A stretch of DNA of 64,000 bases from NCBI GenBank assembly GCA_009379845.1, contig WHSZ01000006.1:62001-126000 (forward strand), read 5' to 3'. The first letter of the stretch is position 1. Each line of letters begins with the position of its first letter. The stretch comes from Pseudonocardiaceae bacterium (lineage in GTDB: Bacteria > Actinomycetota > Actinomycetes > Mycobacteriales > Pseudonocardiaceae). The notes under the pieces are model-generated. The model had not been told where the DNA came from. It made no database searches and was given only the letters and a program-made list of their open reading frames with translations. Below are positions 16,804 to 25,800 of the stretch, in pieces. A program made the position numbers and the translations under genes.

Positions 16804-17205
16804 CTAGAGACTGACGACCTGATCGGGTGGATCGGTGGCCAGAGCCGCGTACAGATCGGGAAAGCAGCCGACCTGCACGCCGTCGACCGTGCCGATCGGC
16901 GCGCACTCGGCGGGTTGCGTGCGGCCCGTACCCGAGGCGTCGCACCAGCGCGGTTCGCCGTCGGCGAGGCCGCGTTCGAGCGAACACATATCGCACATCA
17001 TCAGCAACATGCCGCGTCGATCGGCCTGCTTGGCCAGGCGTTCGCCGATCGGATCCCCGGAACGCAGCGCCCAGACGTTGTCGTCGAAGAAGAACATGCC
17101 AACCACCACGGCTCCGTGGGTGTCGGCCTCGAGCTGGGGCAGGATCATCCGCGCGAGCTTGTAGCTGGATGCACGTGGACTGGTGAAAACATAAGCGACC
17201 CGCAC
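16804..17205 (-). CDS. DsrE-like small protein
   Basis: A protein of about 133 residues resembling the DsrE/DsrF-like fold: MRVAYVFTSPRASSYKLARMILP, then GAVVVGMFFFDDNVWALRSGDPIG and RRGMLLMMCDMCS. These proteins often handle sulfur or act as small accessory subunits. There are four Cys (two as CDMC, then WCDAS and VGCFPD), a possible metal or persulfide site. The start is set at GTG 17205, five bases after GGAGA; TTG 17217 is in frame but has no ribosome binding site. A strong Fur-family-like palindrome lies 24-40 bp upstream, suggesting metal control. Family assignment moderate, function unknown. Confidence 0.6.
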   Translation of the reverse strand: MRVAYVFTSPRASSYKLARMILPQLEADTHGAVVVGMFFFDDNVWALRSGDPIGERLAKQADRRGMLLMMCDMCSLERGLADGEPRWCDASGTGRTQPAECAPIGTVDGVQVGCFPDLYAALATDPPDQVVSL

Positions 17206-17228
17206 AGGTATCTCCAATACTGTTGAAA

Positions 17229-17245
17229 ACGATAATCGTTATCGT
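17229..17245. promoter_or_regulatory. Fur/Zur-like operator, site A
   Basis: ACGATAATCGTTATCGT is a 17-base near-perfect palindrome (7 of 8 arm positions match), with TGAAAACG adjoining on the left. It lies just upstream of the DsrE-like gene start. GATAATCGTTATCG matches GAAAACCGTTATCG from sites B and C at most positions, and the pattern resembles Zur/Fur boxes of actinobacteria. Regulator identity is inferred. Confidence 0.5.
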
Positions 17246-17321
17246 ACAGGTCTGGCGAACCGGCCGACTGGGCCGCTCCCTGTGAGATCACTGGAGTGCC
17301 GCTCCCGCAGCCAACGCCATC

Positions 17322-17395
17322 GGGCGTACCCAGCTCGGAGTGGGACGAAGAGGTCCGAGCGGTGATCGCACTTCGCCCCGATCGAACGGCGACCG
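17322..17395 (+). repeat. Orphan exact copy of 74 bp from the acyl-CoA ligase gene
   Basis: This intergenic segment is identical over all 74 bases to 2504-2577 inside the acyl-CoA ligase gene about 15 kb away, in the same orientation. It would encode VPSSEWDEEVRAVIALRPDR but has no gene around it. The copy ends one base before the stop codon (17397-17399) of the convergent methyltransferase gene, so it marks a recombination or insertion junction. Confidence 0.95.
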
Positions 17396-17396
17396 G

Positions 17397-18068
17397 TCAG
17401 GTGTCTTGGCGGTGGAGTGCGATCAGGTTGTCGGCGACGGTGGCTGTGGTGCCGTCGGGGCCGGTGGCTGTGAGCTCGCTGCGTTCACATCGCTCTGTGC
17501 GCCAGGTGGTGCTGAGCGTCAGCGCGTTCGCGGTCTCCTCCGGTGCGGGGAACACTGGATCCTCATCGTCGAGCCGCCAGGACCAGGGGGCAACGGATGC
17601 GTGGTCGATGATGATCAGGTAGCCGCCAGGCGCGACCTGCTGGGCGCTGCGGCGGAGCACGTCGGTGCGATCGATTGTCACCGGGCTGTGGAAGTAGCAG
17701 GCATAGACAAGGTCGAACGGGCCGGTAGGCACGCTACGAGACAGATCGTGCTGCTCGGCCCGTACCCGGTCGCCGATACCCTGATCAGATGCTGCGGCCT
17801 CGACGCGCGACACCGCGGTGGCCGAGACATCGACGGCCGTGACCAGCCACCCCAGTGAAGCCAGCCACAGCGCGTCGCCTCCGTGGCCGCACCCCAGGTC
17901 GTAGGCGTGGCCCGGTATCAGGCGAAGGTCGCGGACCAGTTCGGTGAGCCGGGCGTTCGGCCGGGTCCCGGTCGGCGGCGGGGCCGACTGGTAGAGCGGT
18001 TCCCAGAAGTCGGCACTCGAGGCGTCAGGAGCTGGGCGCTGCGGTTTCATCCGAGGACGCCCCGCCAT
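17397..18068 (-). CDS. Class I SAM-dependent methyltransferase
   Basis: A 223-residue methyltransferase. Motif I is AYDLGCGHGGDALWLASLGW (about residue 55), followed by VTAVDVSATAV, FDLVYACYFHSP and the late motif PGGYLIIIDHAS. It resembles TehB/thiopurine-type small-molecule methyltransferases. The start could be residue 1 (MAGRPRM) or the Met at residue 7. A Zur-like motif (site B) lies about 90 bp upstream, and the gene is co-directional with the ABC importer operon at 18459-21389 though separated from it by a pseudogene. Its 3' end abuts the 74-bp repeat. Acceptor unknown; a metal-binding small molecule or metalloid is possible. Confidence 0.8.
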   Translation of the reverse strand: MAGRPRMKPQRPAPDASSADFWEPLYQSAPPPTGTRPNARLTELVRDLRLIPGHAYDLGCGHGGDALWLASLGWLVTAVDVSATAVSRVEAAASDQGIGDRVRAEQHDLSRSVPTGPFDLVYACYFHSPVTIDRTDVLRRSAQQVAPGGYLIIIDHASVAPWSWRLDDEDPVFPAPEETANALTLSTTWRTERCERSELTATGPDGTTATVADNLIALHRQDT

Positions 18069-18135
18069 CTGGTGGACACGTCGTCCCGAGGCCCTGTGTG
18101 ACGCAGGCTTGGTGGTTCTGCGGTGTGTTGCCGGT

Positions 18136-18163
18136 CGTTATCATCCACGAGAGGATGATAACG
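18136..18163. promoter_or_regulatory. Perfect 11-bp inverted repeat at site B
   Basis: CGTTATCATCC (18136-18146) and GGATGATAACG (18153-18163) are perfect inverted arms around the 6-base loop ACGAGA. The right arm overlaps the Zur-like motif at 18157-18171. It could be an extended operator or an RNA hairpin in the leader of the methyltransferase gene (start 18068). Confidence 0.55.
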
Positions 18164-18171
18164 GTTTTCAT
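18157..18171. promoter_or_regulatory. Zur-like motif, site B
   Basis: GATAACGGTTTTCAT is identical over 15 bases to site C at 21369-21383, which overlaps the start of the importer's binding-protein gene. On the reverse strand it reads ATGAAAACCGTTATC, resembling the actinobacterial Zur pattern TGAAAA-N-TTTTCA. It lies about 90 bp upstream of the methyltransferase start at 18068. Confidence 0.5.
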
Positions 18172-18179
18172 TTGAGATC

Positions 18180-18451
18180 GAGGGGTGAGGGCACATGTGA
18201 CCGTGGATGGCGACCGCAGCTATCGCCGCATCGGTCGTGCCGAACACGGCCCCGGGCGACGGGGAGGCGGCCAGCACGGTCTCGATGCGTCCGAGGGCCT
18301 CCGCGGGGGCTGTCCTGCTCCCGAGTGAGCGTGATCAGCCAGTCCCGAACGTATTCCTCCACGGAACTGACCGCTGGCCCCGCGCGAGCCGGGCAAGGGC
18401 AGCGTGGACATCGTCGGGAAGATCCCGGTGTGGCGTGGCTAGGCGGATCAC
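18180..18451 (-). pseudogene. Frameshifted FitA/VapB-like antitoxin remnant
   Basis: Read in three frames on the reverse strand, this region gives successive pieces of a ribbon-helix-helix antitoxin: HRDLPDDVHAALARLARGQ, then VEEYVRDWLITLTREQDSP, then ALGRIETVLAASPSPGAV. In intact FitA-like antitoxins RDLPDDVHAAL is followed by a segment like EEYVR, so at least two frameshifts separate these parts. No intact toxin (PIN) gene is beside it. It sits between the methyltransferase and the importer operon and overlaps their presumed regulatory DNA. The gene is probably dead. Confidence 0.55.
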
Positions 18452-18458
18452 GCCTGGT

Positions 18459-19243
<785 letters not shown>

Positions 19244-19244
<1 letters not shown>

Positions 19245-20347
19245 CAGGACCCCACTCGCCGTAGGACCAACGCGAACGCGGGGGCGCCGAGCAGCGCGGT
19301 GATGACGCCTACGGGCAGCTCGTTCGGCGCGAAGGCGGTACGGGCGAATGTGTCGACCCAGATCAGGAAGATGGCTCCCACGAGCGCGGACAGGGGCAGC
19401 AAGACGCGATGCGCGGGCCCGGCCAGGATGCGCACGGCATGCGGGACGAGTAGCCCGATGAAGCCGATCGCGCCGGAGGCGGCCACGGCGGCGGCTGTGA
19501 TCACGGCTGTGAGGATCATCAGCCAGACGCGGGCAGCGGTGACGTTGATGCCGAGGGCGGCGGCGGAGTCCCATCCGAAGGTGAACGCGTCCAGCGCCGG
19601 GGCGAAGAACTGGATCGCGACAACGCCGATCAGGATGAGGCTCCCGGTGAGGATGAGGGGTTCCCAGCGGGCTCCCGCGAGGGAGCCGAGGAGCCAGTAG
19701 GTGAAGCCTCGGGTGGAGTTCGCGTCGCCGTTGACCATGAGGATGACGGAGGTGATCGCGGCGAAGAACTGCGACACGAGCACGCCGGTGAGGACGACGC
19801 GAGCGGGGTTGGAGACGCGGCCGCCACCGATCAGCGCCAGCAGCACACCAAAGGAGACCAGGGCGCCGATGAATGCTCCACTCGACAGCGAAAGGCTGCC
19901 ACCGCCGATGCCCAGCAAAAGGACGGCGACAGCGCCGGTGGATGCGCCGGAGGAGACGCCCAGCAGGTAGGGGTCGGCCAGCGGGTTCCGTGTGACGGAC
20001 TGCAGGACGGTGCCAGAGACGGTCAGTGCGATGCCGACGGCGCCCGCGAGCAGCACCCGCGGGAAGCGTGACTCCCAGATCAAGGCGTCCAGCAGTTTCG
20101 GTAGAGGCTCGGTGGGAGCGATCGCGTCCAGACCGACATGGTGCAGGATCGTAGAGATGACGTCGAGCGGGCCGATGTTCGCGGTTCCGAACAGGGTCGC
20201 CGCGACGATGGTCACGAGCAGCCCGCCTGTGGCCGCGACGAACAGCGCTATTGATGAAGCGCGCCGTGCGCGTCTGGAACCCGATCCGAGGCCCTTGACA
20301 GGTCTCGCCGGCCGTTCCCTCGTGGTGGTCGGCTGTGCGGTCGTCAT
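19244..20347 (-). CDS. FecCD-type ABC importer permease
   Basis: A permease of about 367 residues with roughly 9-10 membrane segments. Family motifs are SRFPRVLLAGAVGIALTVSG near residue 85, NPLADPYLLGVSSGASTGA near 110, and ASGAIGFIGLLVPHAVRILAG near 280, the loop that contacts the ATPase. A single permease gene implies a homodimer, as with BtuC. ATG 20347 is preferred; an upstream TTG at 20377 would overlap the binding-protein gene. Encoded between the binding protein and the ATPase, all on the minus strand. Confidence 0.9.
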
Positions 20348-20363
20348 TCTCTCGTTCGACGGG

Positions 20364-21389
20364 TCATTGGAGGGCAACGAGACCCTCGGCGAGCGCGGGA
20401 ACGGCGCGGACGCTGCCGTAGCTGGGATCCATGTAGCGGCCGGGGATGATCACGAATCGATCGTTCGTCACGGCGTCGAGTTTGCTGGTGAGCGGATCGC
20501 TCTTGAGGAGGTCAATTTTCTCCTGTGCGGTGTCGTTGGGCTCGCCGCGGGTGAGGTCGGCCAGGACGATGATATCCGGGTTCCGAGCGGCGACCTCGTC
20601 CCAGCTCACCTCTGCCCACTTCGTCGAAGCGTCATCGAAGATGTTCTTCACCCCAACGAGCTCAGACACGTACTGCGGCAGTCCCCCTGGCCCTGCTGCC
20701 CACGGAGTGCCCGCATAAGTGGAGTAGAACCACATCACCGTCGGAGTGCCTTCGATGCCCTTCGCTGCGGCCAGGCCTTTGTCGACCACCGCTTGTTGCT
20801 CCGCGACCAGCTTCTCACCGGCTGCGGGCACGTCGAAGATCTTTGCTAGGTTGCGGTATTCCTCGAAGAGAAGCTCGAAGTTCGCATTCGACACCGCCTC
20901 GTGATATGTGCAGTCGAACTCCGTGAGGTAGGTCGGCACGTCCAGCTCGTGGAAGACTTCACGCTCTCCCGACTCCGCCGCGGTGAAGAAGCTGGCAAAG
21001 GAGCCATAAACGAAGTCGGGCTGTGCCTCCAGGAGCGCCTCGTGCTTGATCGGCTGACCATGCGCGGACAGGATCGGGATCTTGTCGTACTGCGCGATGA
21101 TCTCCTCCGGCACCTTGTCGATCTCGTAGCCCGACCCGACGATCCTGTCGCCCACCCCGAGGTGGATGAGGTTCTCTGCCGCGGTCTGGTTCAGCGTGAC
21201 CACCCGCCGCGGCGCCGCCTCATAAGTGACTTTGGTACCGCAGTTCTTCAACGTCAGGGGGTAGCTCGTCACGCCTTCCCCGGTCGCCGCAGCCTTCCCG
21301 TCATCACCCGAAGTCCCATCCGTTGCACAACCCGCCAACACGAGCATCACGACGGCCAACCCAAGGGCGATAACGGTTTTCATCTTCAT
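20364..21389 (-). CDS. Metal-chelate type ABC substrate-binding lipoprotein
   Basis: A BtuF/FepB-like lipoprotein of about 341 residues. The signal peptide MKMKTVIALGLAVVMLVLAG ends in a lipobox with Cys around residue 21. The mature part has LKNCGTKVTYEAAPRRVVTL, RIVGSG, and the C-terminal VTNDRFVIIPG typical of class III binding proteins. Close relatives in actinobacteria are often annotated as putative F420-0 transporter components, but that assignment is weak. The start codon overlaps the Zur-like site C, pointing to zinc or another metal, perhaps as a metallophore complex. ATG 21389 and 21383 are both possible. Confidence 0.85.
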   Translation of the reverse strand: MKMKTVIALGLAVVMLVLAGCATDGTSGDDGKAAATGEGVTSYPLTLKNCGTKVTYEAAPRRVVTLNQTAAENLIHLGVGDRIVGSGYEIDKVPEEIIAQYDKIPILSAHGQPIKHEALLEAQPDFVYGSFASFFTAAESGEREVFHELDVPTYLTEFDCTYHEAVSNANFELLFEEYRNLAKIFDVPAAGEKLVAEQQAVVDKGLAAAKGIEGTPTVMWFYSTYAGTPWAAGPGGLPQYVSELVGVKNIFDDASTKWAEVSWDEVAARNPDIIVLADLTRGEPNDTAQEKIDLLKSDPLTSKLDAVTNDRFVIIPGRYMDPSYGSVRAVPALAEGLVALQ

Positions 21390-21402
21390 GTGTAGGATAC
21401 TA
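21369..21402 (-). promoter_or_regulatory. Zur-like site C and possible leaderless promoter of the importer operon
   Basis: GATAACGGTTTTCAT (21369-21383), identical to site B, covers the second Met codon of the binding-protein gene. On the reverse strand TAGTAT (21402-21397) lies seven bases before the ATG at 21389. With no close ribosome binding site this suggests transcription starting at or near the start codon. A repressor here would block the importer and could also affect the divergent methyltransferase gene at 21448. Confidence 0.42.
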
Positions 21403-21447
21403 GCAGCCTCCAGATGCCTGCCTTCTCCCAACGAAAGGGTCCGACCC

Positions 21448-22218
21448 GTGACCGCCAGCACGACGCCCCCGCAACTGCTCGACACGCTCATCGAGTCGTG
21501 GGAACGGCAACAGGACGCCTACGTCAACCACCGGGCGGAACGGTTCGGCATCATCCTCGACGCGCTCGGCTACGCCCGCCCCGAGCTGCGCACCGTGCTC
21601 GACATCGGCGGCGGACTCGGCTCGTTCTCGAAGCTCATCCTCGAACGCTTCCCCCGGTCGAAGGTCCTCACCCTGGACTACGATCCAGCCATGCTGGAAC
21701 TGGCCCGCCACAACCTCCGCGACTACGGCGACCGCTCCGCCATCATCGAGGCGAACCTGCTCGACCCAGCCTGGCCCGACGCTCTCGGCGACGAGAAACC
21801 GGACGCGATCGTATCCAGCACCGCCCTGCACTGGCTGCCCACCGGCAAGCTCATCGCACTCTACAAACGACTCGCGACCGTGCTCGGCCAAGGCGGCGTG
21901 TTCTTCAACGCCGACCACCTCTCCCACAGCGCTCCCGGCTCCTTCTTCCACACCGTCAGCACCGCCGACGACACCCGCCAGCAGCAGCTCGCGTTCGCCG
22001 AGGAGGTTCCCAACTGGGACGGCTGGTGGGAACAGTTCCGCGCTGTCGACGGCTTCGTAGACCTCATCGCCGAACGAGACCGCCGCTTCTCCGACGCCCC
22101 AGAGAACCTCGAAACCACCCCCACCCTGCACACCGAAGCCCTCCACGTCGCCGGATTCACCGAGACCGGAACCCTCTGGCAGTACTTCGACGACCACATC
22201 ATCTACGGCATCCGATAA
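21448..22218 (+). CDS. Class I SAM-dependent methyltransferase
   Basis: A 256-residue methyltransferase divergent from the importer operon. Motif I is TVLDIGGGLGSFSKLILERF (about residue 51), motif II region VLTLDYDPAMLELARHN, and motif IV region PDAIVSSTALHWLPTGKL, similar to trans-aconitate- or TehB-like enzymes. GTG 21448 follows GAAAGGG (21433-21439) at eight bases; the frame is open further upstream, but that stretch is promoter. Sharing the intergenic region with site C, it probably responds to the same metal signal as the importer. It may modify a metal-binding ligand (inference). Confidence 0.82.
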   Translation: MTASTTPPQLLDTLIESWERQQDAYVNHRAERFGIILDALGYARPELRTVLDIGGGLGSFSKLILERFPRSKVLTLDYDPAMLELARHNLRDYGDRSAIIEANLLDPAWPDALGDEKPDAIVSSTALHWLPTGKLIALYKRLATVLGQGGVFFNADHLSHSAPGSFFHTVSTADDTRQQQLAFAEEVPNWDGWWEQFRAVDGFVDLIAERDRRFSDAPENLETTPTLHTEALHVAGFTETGTLWQYFDDHIIYGIR

Positions 22219-22349
22219 GCACCCGCGCCGGCGTCCGCTTCGAGGCCGGCAAACTCGTCGAACCCCCGACGAAGAGGCCCCACCACCACCAGCCGCGTAG
22301 GTGATTAACTCGCCGGTGCAGGGATTCGGCAGGAGACAGGAGGGGAACG

Positions 22350-22736
22350 ATGAGCACCGGCGATGATGCCCAGACAGAGCTCGTAGCGATCGGGGACGAG
22401 TGGTCGAGAGCGATCGTTTCGAACGACGCTGAGCGGATCGGTAGCTTCATGGCGGATGACTGGGTAATCGTTGCCGAGTCGGGCATCTCGAGCAAAGAGG
22501 AGTTCCTGTCCCACGTCAGGTCCGGCGAGCTGACCCATTCCGCGATGGATCGGGTCAGTGAGGCGAGGGTTCGCCGCTACGGTGATACGGCGGTACTCAC
22601 AGCGCGTGTAACGAACACCGCGCACTTCGGGGGACAGCAATACGACGCGGACGAGTGGACAACGGACGTATTCGTACTACGGGATGGCCGTTGGTTGTGC
22701 GTGTTGAGTCACATCACCACCGCCGTTTCGGCTTGA
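22350..22736 (+). CDS. SnoaL-like / DUF4440 (NTF2-fold) protein
   Basis: A 128-residue protein with the NTF2-like cone fold: IGDEWSRAIVSNDAERIGSFM, DDWVIVAESG, then DTAVLTARVTNTAHFGGQ and WTTDVFVLRDGRWLCVLSHIT. Members are small ligand-binding proteins, isomerases or of unknown role. ATG 22350 follows AGGAGGGG. It appears monocistronic and is followed by a terminator-like hairpin at 22945. No function can be proposed. Confidence 0.75.
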   Translation: MSTGDDAQTELVAIGDEWSRAIVSNDAERIGSFMADDWVIVAESGISSKEEFLSHVRSGELTHSAMDRVSEARVRRYGDTAVLTARVTNTAHFGGQQYDADEWTTDVFVLRDGRWLCVLSHITTAVSA

Positions 22737-22944
22737 TCTCCTGTCTCAGCGATCGACCCGCGAGCGCGTTGTCGAGCGCGTCACCGACCGAGTCTGATCG
22801 ACCACGTTGATGTCGACCCTCGCGATTTCGACCTTCCAGACATCCAGCCGGCCGACCGCGCACAAATCCACCGGGACAACCCAGTTGCATAGTTTCCAGC
22901 TGGAACCAAGGTGCCATTGGATGCATATACGGCACCGAGGGGGT

Positions 22945-22990
22945 CCTTCGGCTCGCCAACAGGGCGACTACGAGCCGAAGGTCTTTACCT
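22945..22990 (+). terminator. Hairpin, probable terminator
   Basis: CCTTCGGCTCG (22945-22955) and CGAGCCGAAGG (22971-22981) form a perfect 11-bp stem with a 15-base loop, followed by TCTTT. It lies downstream of the NTF2-fold gene and ahead of the next promoter region. Confidence 0.5.
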
Positions 22991-22996
22991 AGGTAA
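22985..22996. promoter_or_regulatory. Perfect 12-bp palindrome
   Basis: TTACCTAGGTAA is fully self-complementary and lies 61 bp before the start of the aldehyde dehydrogenase operon, close to a second operator-like repeat. It is a candidate regulator-binding site. Confidence 0.4.
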
Positions 22997-23014
22997 CCTC
23001 GTCCTCTATGCTCG

Positions 23015-23040
23015 ATGTATGCAACTTTTGTTGCGTACAT
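23015..23040. promoter_or_regulatory. Operator-like inverted repeat
   Basis: ATGTATGCAAC (23015-23025) and GTTGCGTACAT (23030-23040) match at 10 of 11 positions around TTTT. The repeat ends 16 bp before ATG 23057, so a bound regulator would block transcription or translation of the operon. The spacing suits a GntR- or TetR-type dimer. No regulator gene is adjacent to the operon. Confidence 0.55.
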
Positions 23041-23056
23041 AGTAACAGGAGGCGAG

Positions 23057-24508
23057 ATGGAGTCTGCCTGTTTCCTTGTCGGAGACACCTGGAGCCCGGG
23101 GAAGTCCGGGGCGATATTCGACAGCTGTGACCCGGCGACGGGGGAGGTGCTGGCCGTCGTGCCTGACGGCGGGTACGACGACATCGACGCGGCGGTGTCG
23201 GCCGCGTCCGAAGCCCTGGCGGATCGAAGGTGGACGGGCGTTTCGCCTGCCGAACGCGCGCATCTGCTGTGGCGGGTCGCGGAGCTCATCGATGCGCAGG
23301 CCGCTGAGATCGCCGAACTGGAGTCGCGCGATCAGGGGCAGCCGCTTGCCTTGGCGCGGGCGGTCAGCGTTGCCGGCGCCGCCGAGCACTTCCGCTACTT
23401 CGCGGGCTGGTGCACCAAACTGGACGGTCGTGTGCCCGCGCATTCCCGGCCGGCGGCGCTGAACTACACCAAGCGGGTGCCGGTCGGCGTCTGCGGCCTG
23501 ATCACCCCGTGGAACTTCCCGCTGCTCATCGCCGCATGGAAGCTCGCGCCCGCCGTGGCGTGTGGTAACACGGTCGTACTCAAGCCGGCCGAGCAAACCT
23601 CGCTCACCGCGTTGCGCCTGGCGCGCATCTGCCAGGAGGCGGGGTTCCCGCCCGGGGTTGTCAACGTCGTCACGGGCGGCCCGGAGGCAGGCAAGGCGCT
23701 GGTTGCGCACGACGGCGTGGATAAGGTCTCCTTCACCGGCTCCACCGAGGTTGGGCGCAGCATCGTGCGGGCGTCCGCGGGTAACTTGAAGCGGCTCTCG
23801 CTCGAGCTTGGCGGCAAGGCGGCCAGCGTGGTGACGGCCGACGCCGATCTCGAGGCCGCCGTTGCCGGGAACCTGCGCAGTGGGATGCAGAACTCCGGTC
23901 AGGTCTGCGCCGCCTCATCGCGGTTCTACGTCGCGCGGACGCGCTACGCCGAGTTCACCGAGCGGCTGGCGAAGGCTGCCGCGAACGTGAGGCTCGGGCC
24001 CGGCCTCGACCCGGCCACCGAGATGGGGCCGCTCGTCGGCGAGGCTCATCTATCCACAGTGGACTCCTATGTCCGTAGCGGGCTCCAGCAGGGGGCATCG
24101 CTGGTGACCGGTGGTGGCAGGCCCGACGGCCCGCTGGCCCGTGGCAGCTTCTACCGGCCCACCGTGTTCGCGGACGCCGCCGACGACATGCGAATCGCTC
24201 GCGAGGAGATTTTCGGCCCGGTGCTGACGGTGATGCCGTTCGACGATCTGGAAGAGGTCGCGGGCAGAGTCAACGACTCGCCGTACGGCTTGGCGGCATC
24301 GGTGTGGACAACGAATCTGGCCACCGCCCACCGGCTCGCCGACCAGATCGACGTCGGATGCGTGCGGATCAACATGGTCGCGGGTATCGACCCTGCCGTG
24401 CCGTGGGGTGGCATGAAGACCAGCGGCTGGGGCCGCGAGATGGGGGCCGAAGCCGTCGACGACTACACCGAGGTCAAGAGCATATGGATAGGCCTGGAGG
24501 GAGCATGA
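23057..24508 (+). CDS. NAD(P)-dependent aldehyde dehydrogenase
   Basis: A 483-residue member of the aldehyde dehydrogenase superfamily. It has the substrate entry motif GLITPWNFPLL (about residue 150), the cofactor loop FTGSTEVGRSIV (about 230), the general base Glu in LSLELGGKAA (about 255) and the catalytic Cys in NSGQVCAASSRFYV (about 290). The ATG follows GGAGGCGAG. Its stop overlaps the next start (ATGA). In this operon it probably oxidises the aldehyde produced by one of the aminotransferases, as in polyamine, GABA or taurine-type degradation; the substrate is not determined. Confidence 0.92.
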   Translation: MESACFLVGDTWSPGKSGAIFDSCDPATGEVLAVVPDGGYDDIDAAVSAASEALADRRWTGVSPAERAHLLWRVAELIDAQAAEIAELESRDQGQPLALARAVSVAGAAEHFRYFAGWCTKLDGRVPAHSRPAALNYTKRVPVGVCGLITPWNFPLLIAAWKLAPAVACGNTVVLKPAEQTSLTALRLARICQEAGFPPGVVNVVTGGPEAGKALVAHDGVDKVSFTGSTEVGRSIVRASAGNLKRLSLELGGKAASVVTADADLEAAVAGNLRSGMQNSGQVCAASSRFYVARTRYAEFTERLAKAAANVRLGPGLDPATEMGPLVGEAHLSTVDSYVRSGLQQGASLVTGGGRPDGPLARGSFYRPTVFADAADDMRIAREEIFGPVLTVMPFDDLEEVAGRVNDSPYGLAASVWTTNLATAHRLADQIDVGCVRINMVAGIDPAVPWGGMKTSGWGREMGAEAVDDYTEVKSIWIGLEGA

Positions 24509-25800
24509 CCGAGACAGCGAGCAGTGCCGAGGAGCTGCGCAGGCTGGATCTGACGCACGTGCTACACCCGCACGCCACCGTCGGGCGGCCGCCAGAGCCG
24601 TTCATCGTGGATAGCGCCAAAGGCGCGCTGCTGCGCGATATCCACGGCACGGAGTACATCGACGGGACCTGCGGGTTGTGGCAGTGCGCGGTCGGGCACG
24701 GCCGTCCGGAACTTGCCGTTGTGGCGGCAGAGCAGATGGGCAAGCTGGAGTTCTACGCATCGTTCTGGCATTTCTCCAACCCACCCGCGATCAAGCTCGC
24801 CAGGCGGCTCACCGAGATCTCGTCGCCCGGGTTGGACACGGTCTTCTACACCAATGGCGGATCTGAAGGCATCGAAACGGCGGTCAAGCTGGCGCGGCTG
24901 GCCTGGCACGCGCAGGGTGAGCCGGACCGCACCGTGATCCTGTCTCGGCAGGGCGCCTACCACGGCGTCGGTTCCGCTTCGCTGGCCGCGACCGGGCTGC
25001 CCGCGTTCCATCAAGGATTCGGCCCCCTCACCCCCGGCTTCGTGCACCTGAGCAAGCCACACGGCAAGCGCATCGCCACCGAGTCCCAGGAAGCCACCGA
25101 CGTGCTCGTCGACGAGCTCGAACAGACCATCGCCGAGGTTGGCCCGGAACGGATCGCGGCGTTCGTCGGCGAGCCGCTGCTCGGCGTTGGCGGCATGGTG
25201 CCGCCGCCTCCCGGCTACTGGGAGCGCGTGCAGCAGGTACTCCGCAAGCACGGGATCCTGCTCGTCGTCGACGAGATCGTCACGGCCTTCGGCAGGCTCG
25301 GATACTGGTTCGGCAGTGAGCGTTACGGCATAGGGCCGGACATCGCGGTGACCGCGAAGGGCTTGTCCAGTGGCTATGTCCCGATGGGCGCCGTGCTGAT
25401 CGGAAACGGCGTGAAGAACATGCTGGACGGCACCGCGTTTCGGCACGGCTTCACCTACAACGGTCACCCCGTCGGCGCCGCCGTGTCGCTGGCCAACATC
25501 GACCTGATCGAGTCCGAAGGCCTGCTCGACCGGGCGAGGACGCTGGGCGCACGAATCCTCGCTGGGTTGCGTGAGCTGGAAGCTGACGACGTGGTGTTCG
25601 AGGTGCGCGGCGAGGGCATGGCCTTCGGCGTGGAGCTCACTGTCGACGATGCGACCCCAGTCGCCGAGGCCGCCCGCGCCGCGGGGGTCCTGGTCCGCGC
25701 TTCCGGGCCGACCATCGTGATGTCGCCGCCGTTGGTACTCACCGATGCACAGGCGGACGCCCTGGTCGCGGGCGTCACGAAGGCGGTGCGGTCGCTGTGA
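24505..25800 (+). CDS. Class III PLP aminotransferase
   Basis: A 431-residue omega-type aminotransferase. The N-terminal part has LHPHATVGRPPEPF and FYTNGGSEGIETAVKLARLA. The cofactor Asp is in ILLVVDEIVTAFGRLG (about residue 255), the PLP Lys in ITVTAKGLSSGY-type context (AVTAKGLSSGYVPMGAV, about 290), and FRHGFTYNGHPVGAA follows. Such enzymes move the terminal amino group of a diamine, beta-amino acid or taurine-like compound to pyruvate or a keto acid. Coupled by overlap to the aldehyde dehydrogenase upstream and the second aminotransferase downstream (GTGA). Confidence 0.9.
   Translation: MTETASSAEELRRLDLTHVLHPHATVGRPPEPFIVDSAKGALLRDIHGTEYIDGTCGLWQCAVGHGRPELAVVAAEQMGKLEFYASFWHFSNPPAIKLARRLTEISSPGLDTVFYTNGGSEGIETAVKLARLAWHAQGEPDRTVILSRQGAYHGVGSASLAATGLPAFHQGFGPLTPGFVHLSKPHGKRIATESQEATDVLVDELEQTIAEVGPERIAAFVGEPLLGVGGMVPPPPGYWERVQQVLRKHGILLVVDEIVTAFGRLGYWFGSERYGIGPDIAVTAKGLSSGYVPMGAVLIGNGVKNMLDGTAFRHGFTYNGHPVGAAVSLANIDLIESEGLLDRARTLGARILAGLRELEADDVVFEVRGEGMAFGVELTVDDATPVAEAARAAGVLVRASGPTIVMSPPLVLTDAQADALVAGVTKAVRSL

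Larger units (their letters stand above)
22737..23056. promoter_or_regulatory. Intergenic region upstream of the aldehyde dehydrogenase operon
   Basis: This 320-bp gap has no convincing gene. Its left half is featureless. The right half holds an 11-bp stem hairpin (22945-22981), a perfect 12-bp palindrome (22985-22996) and a 26-bp inverted repeat (23015-23040), listed separately. AGGAGGCGAG precedes the ATG at 23057. Confidence 0.5.
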
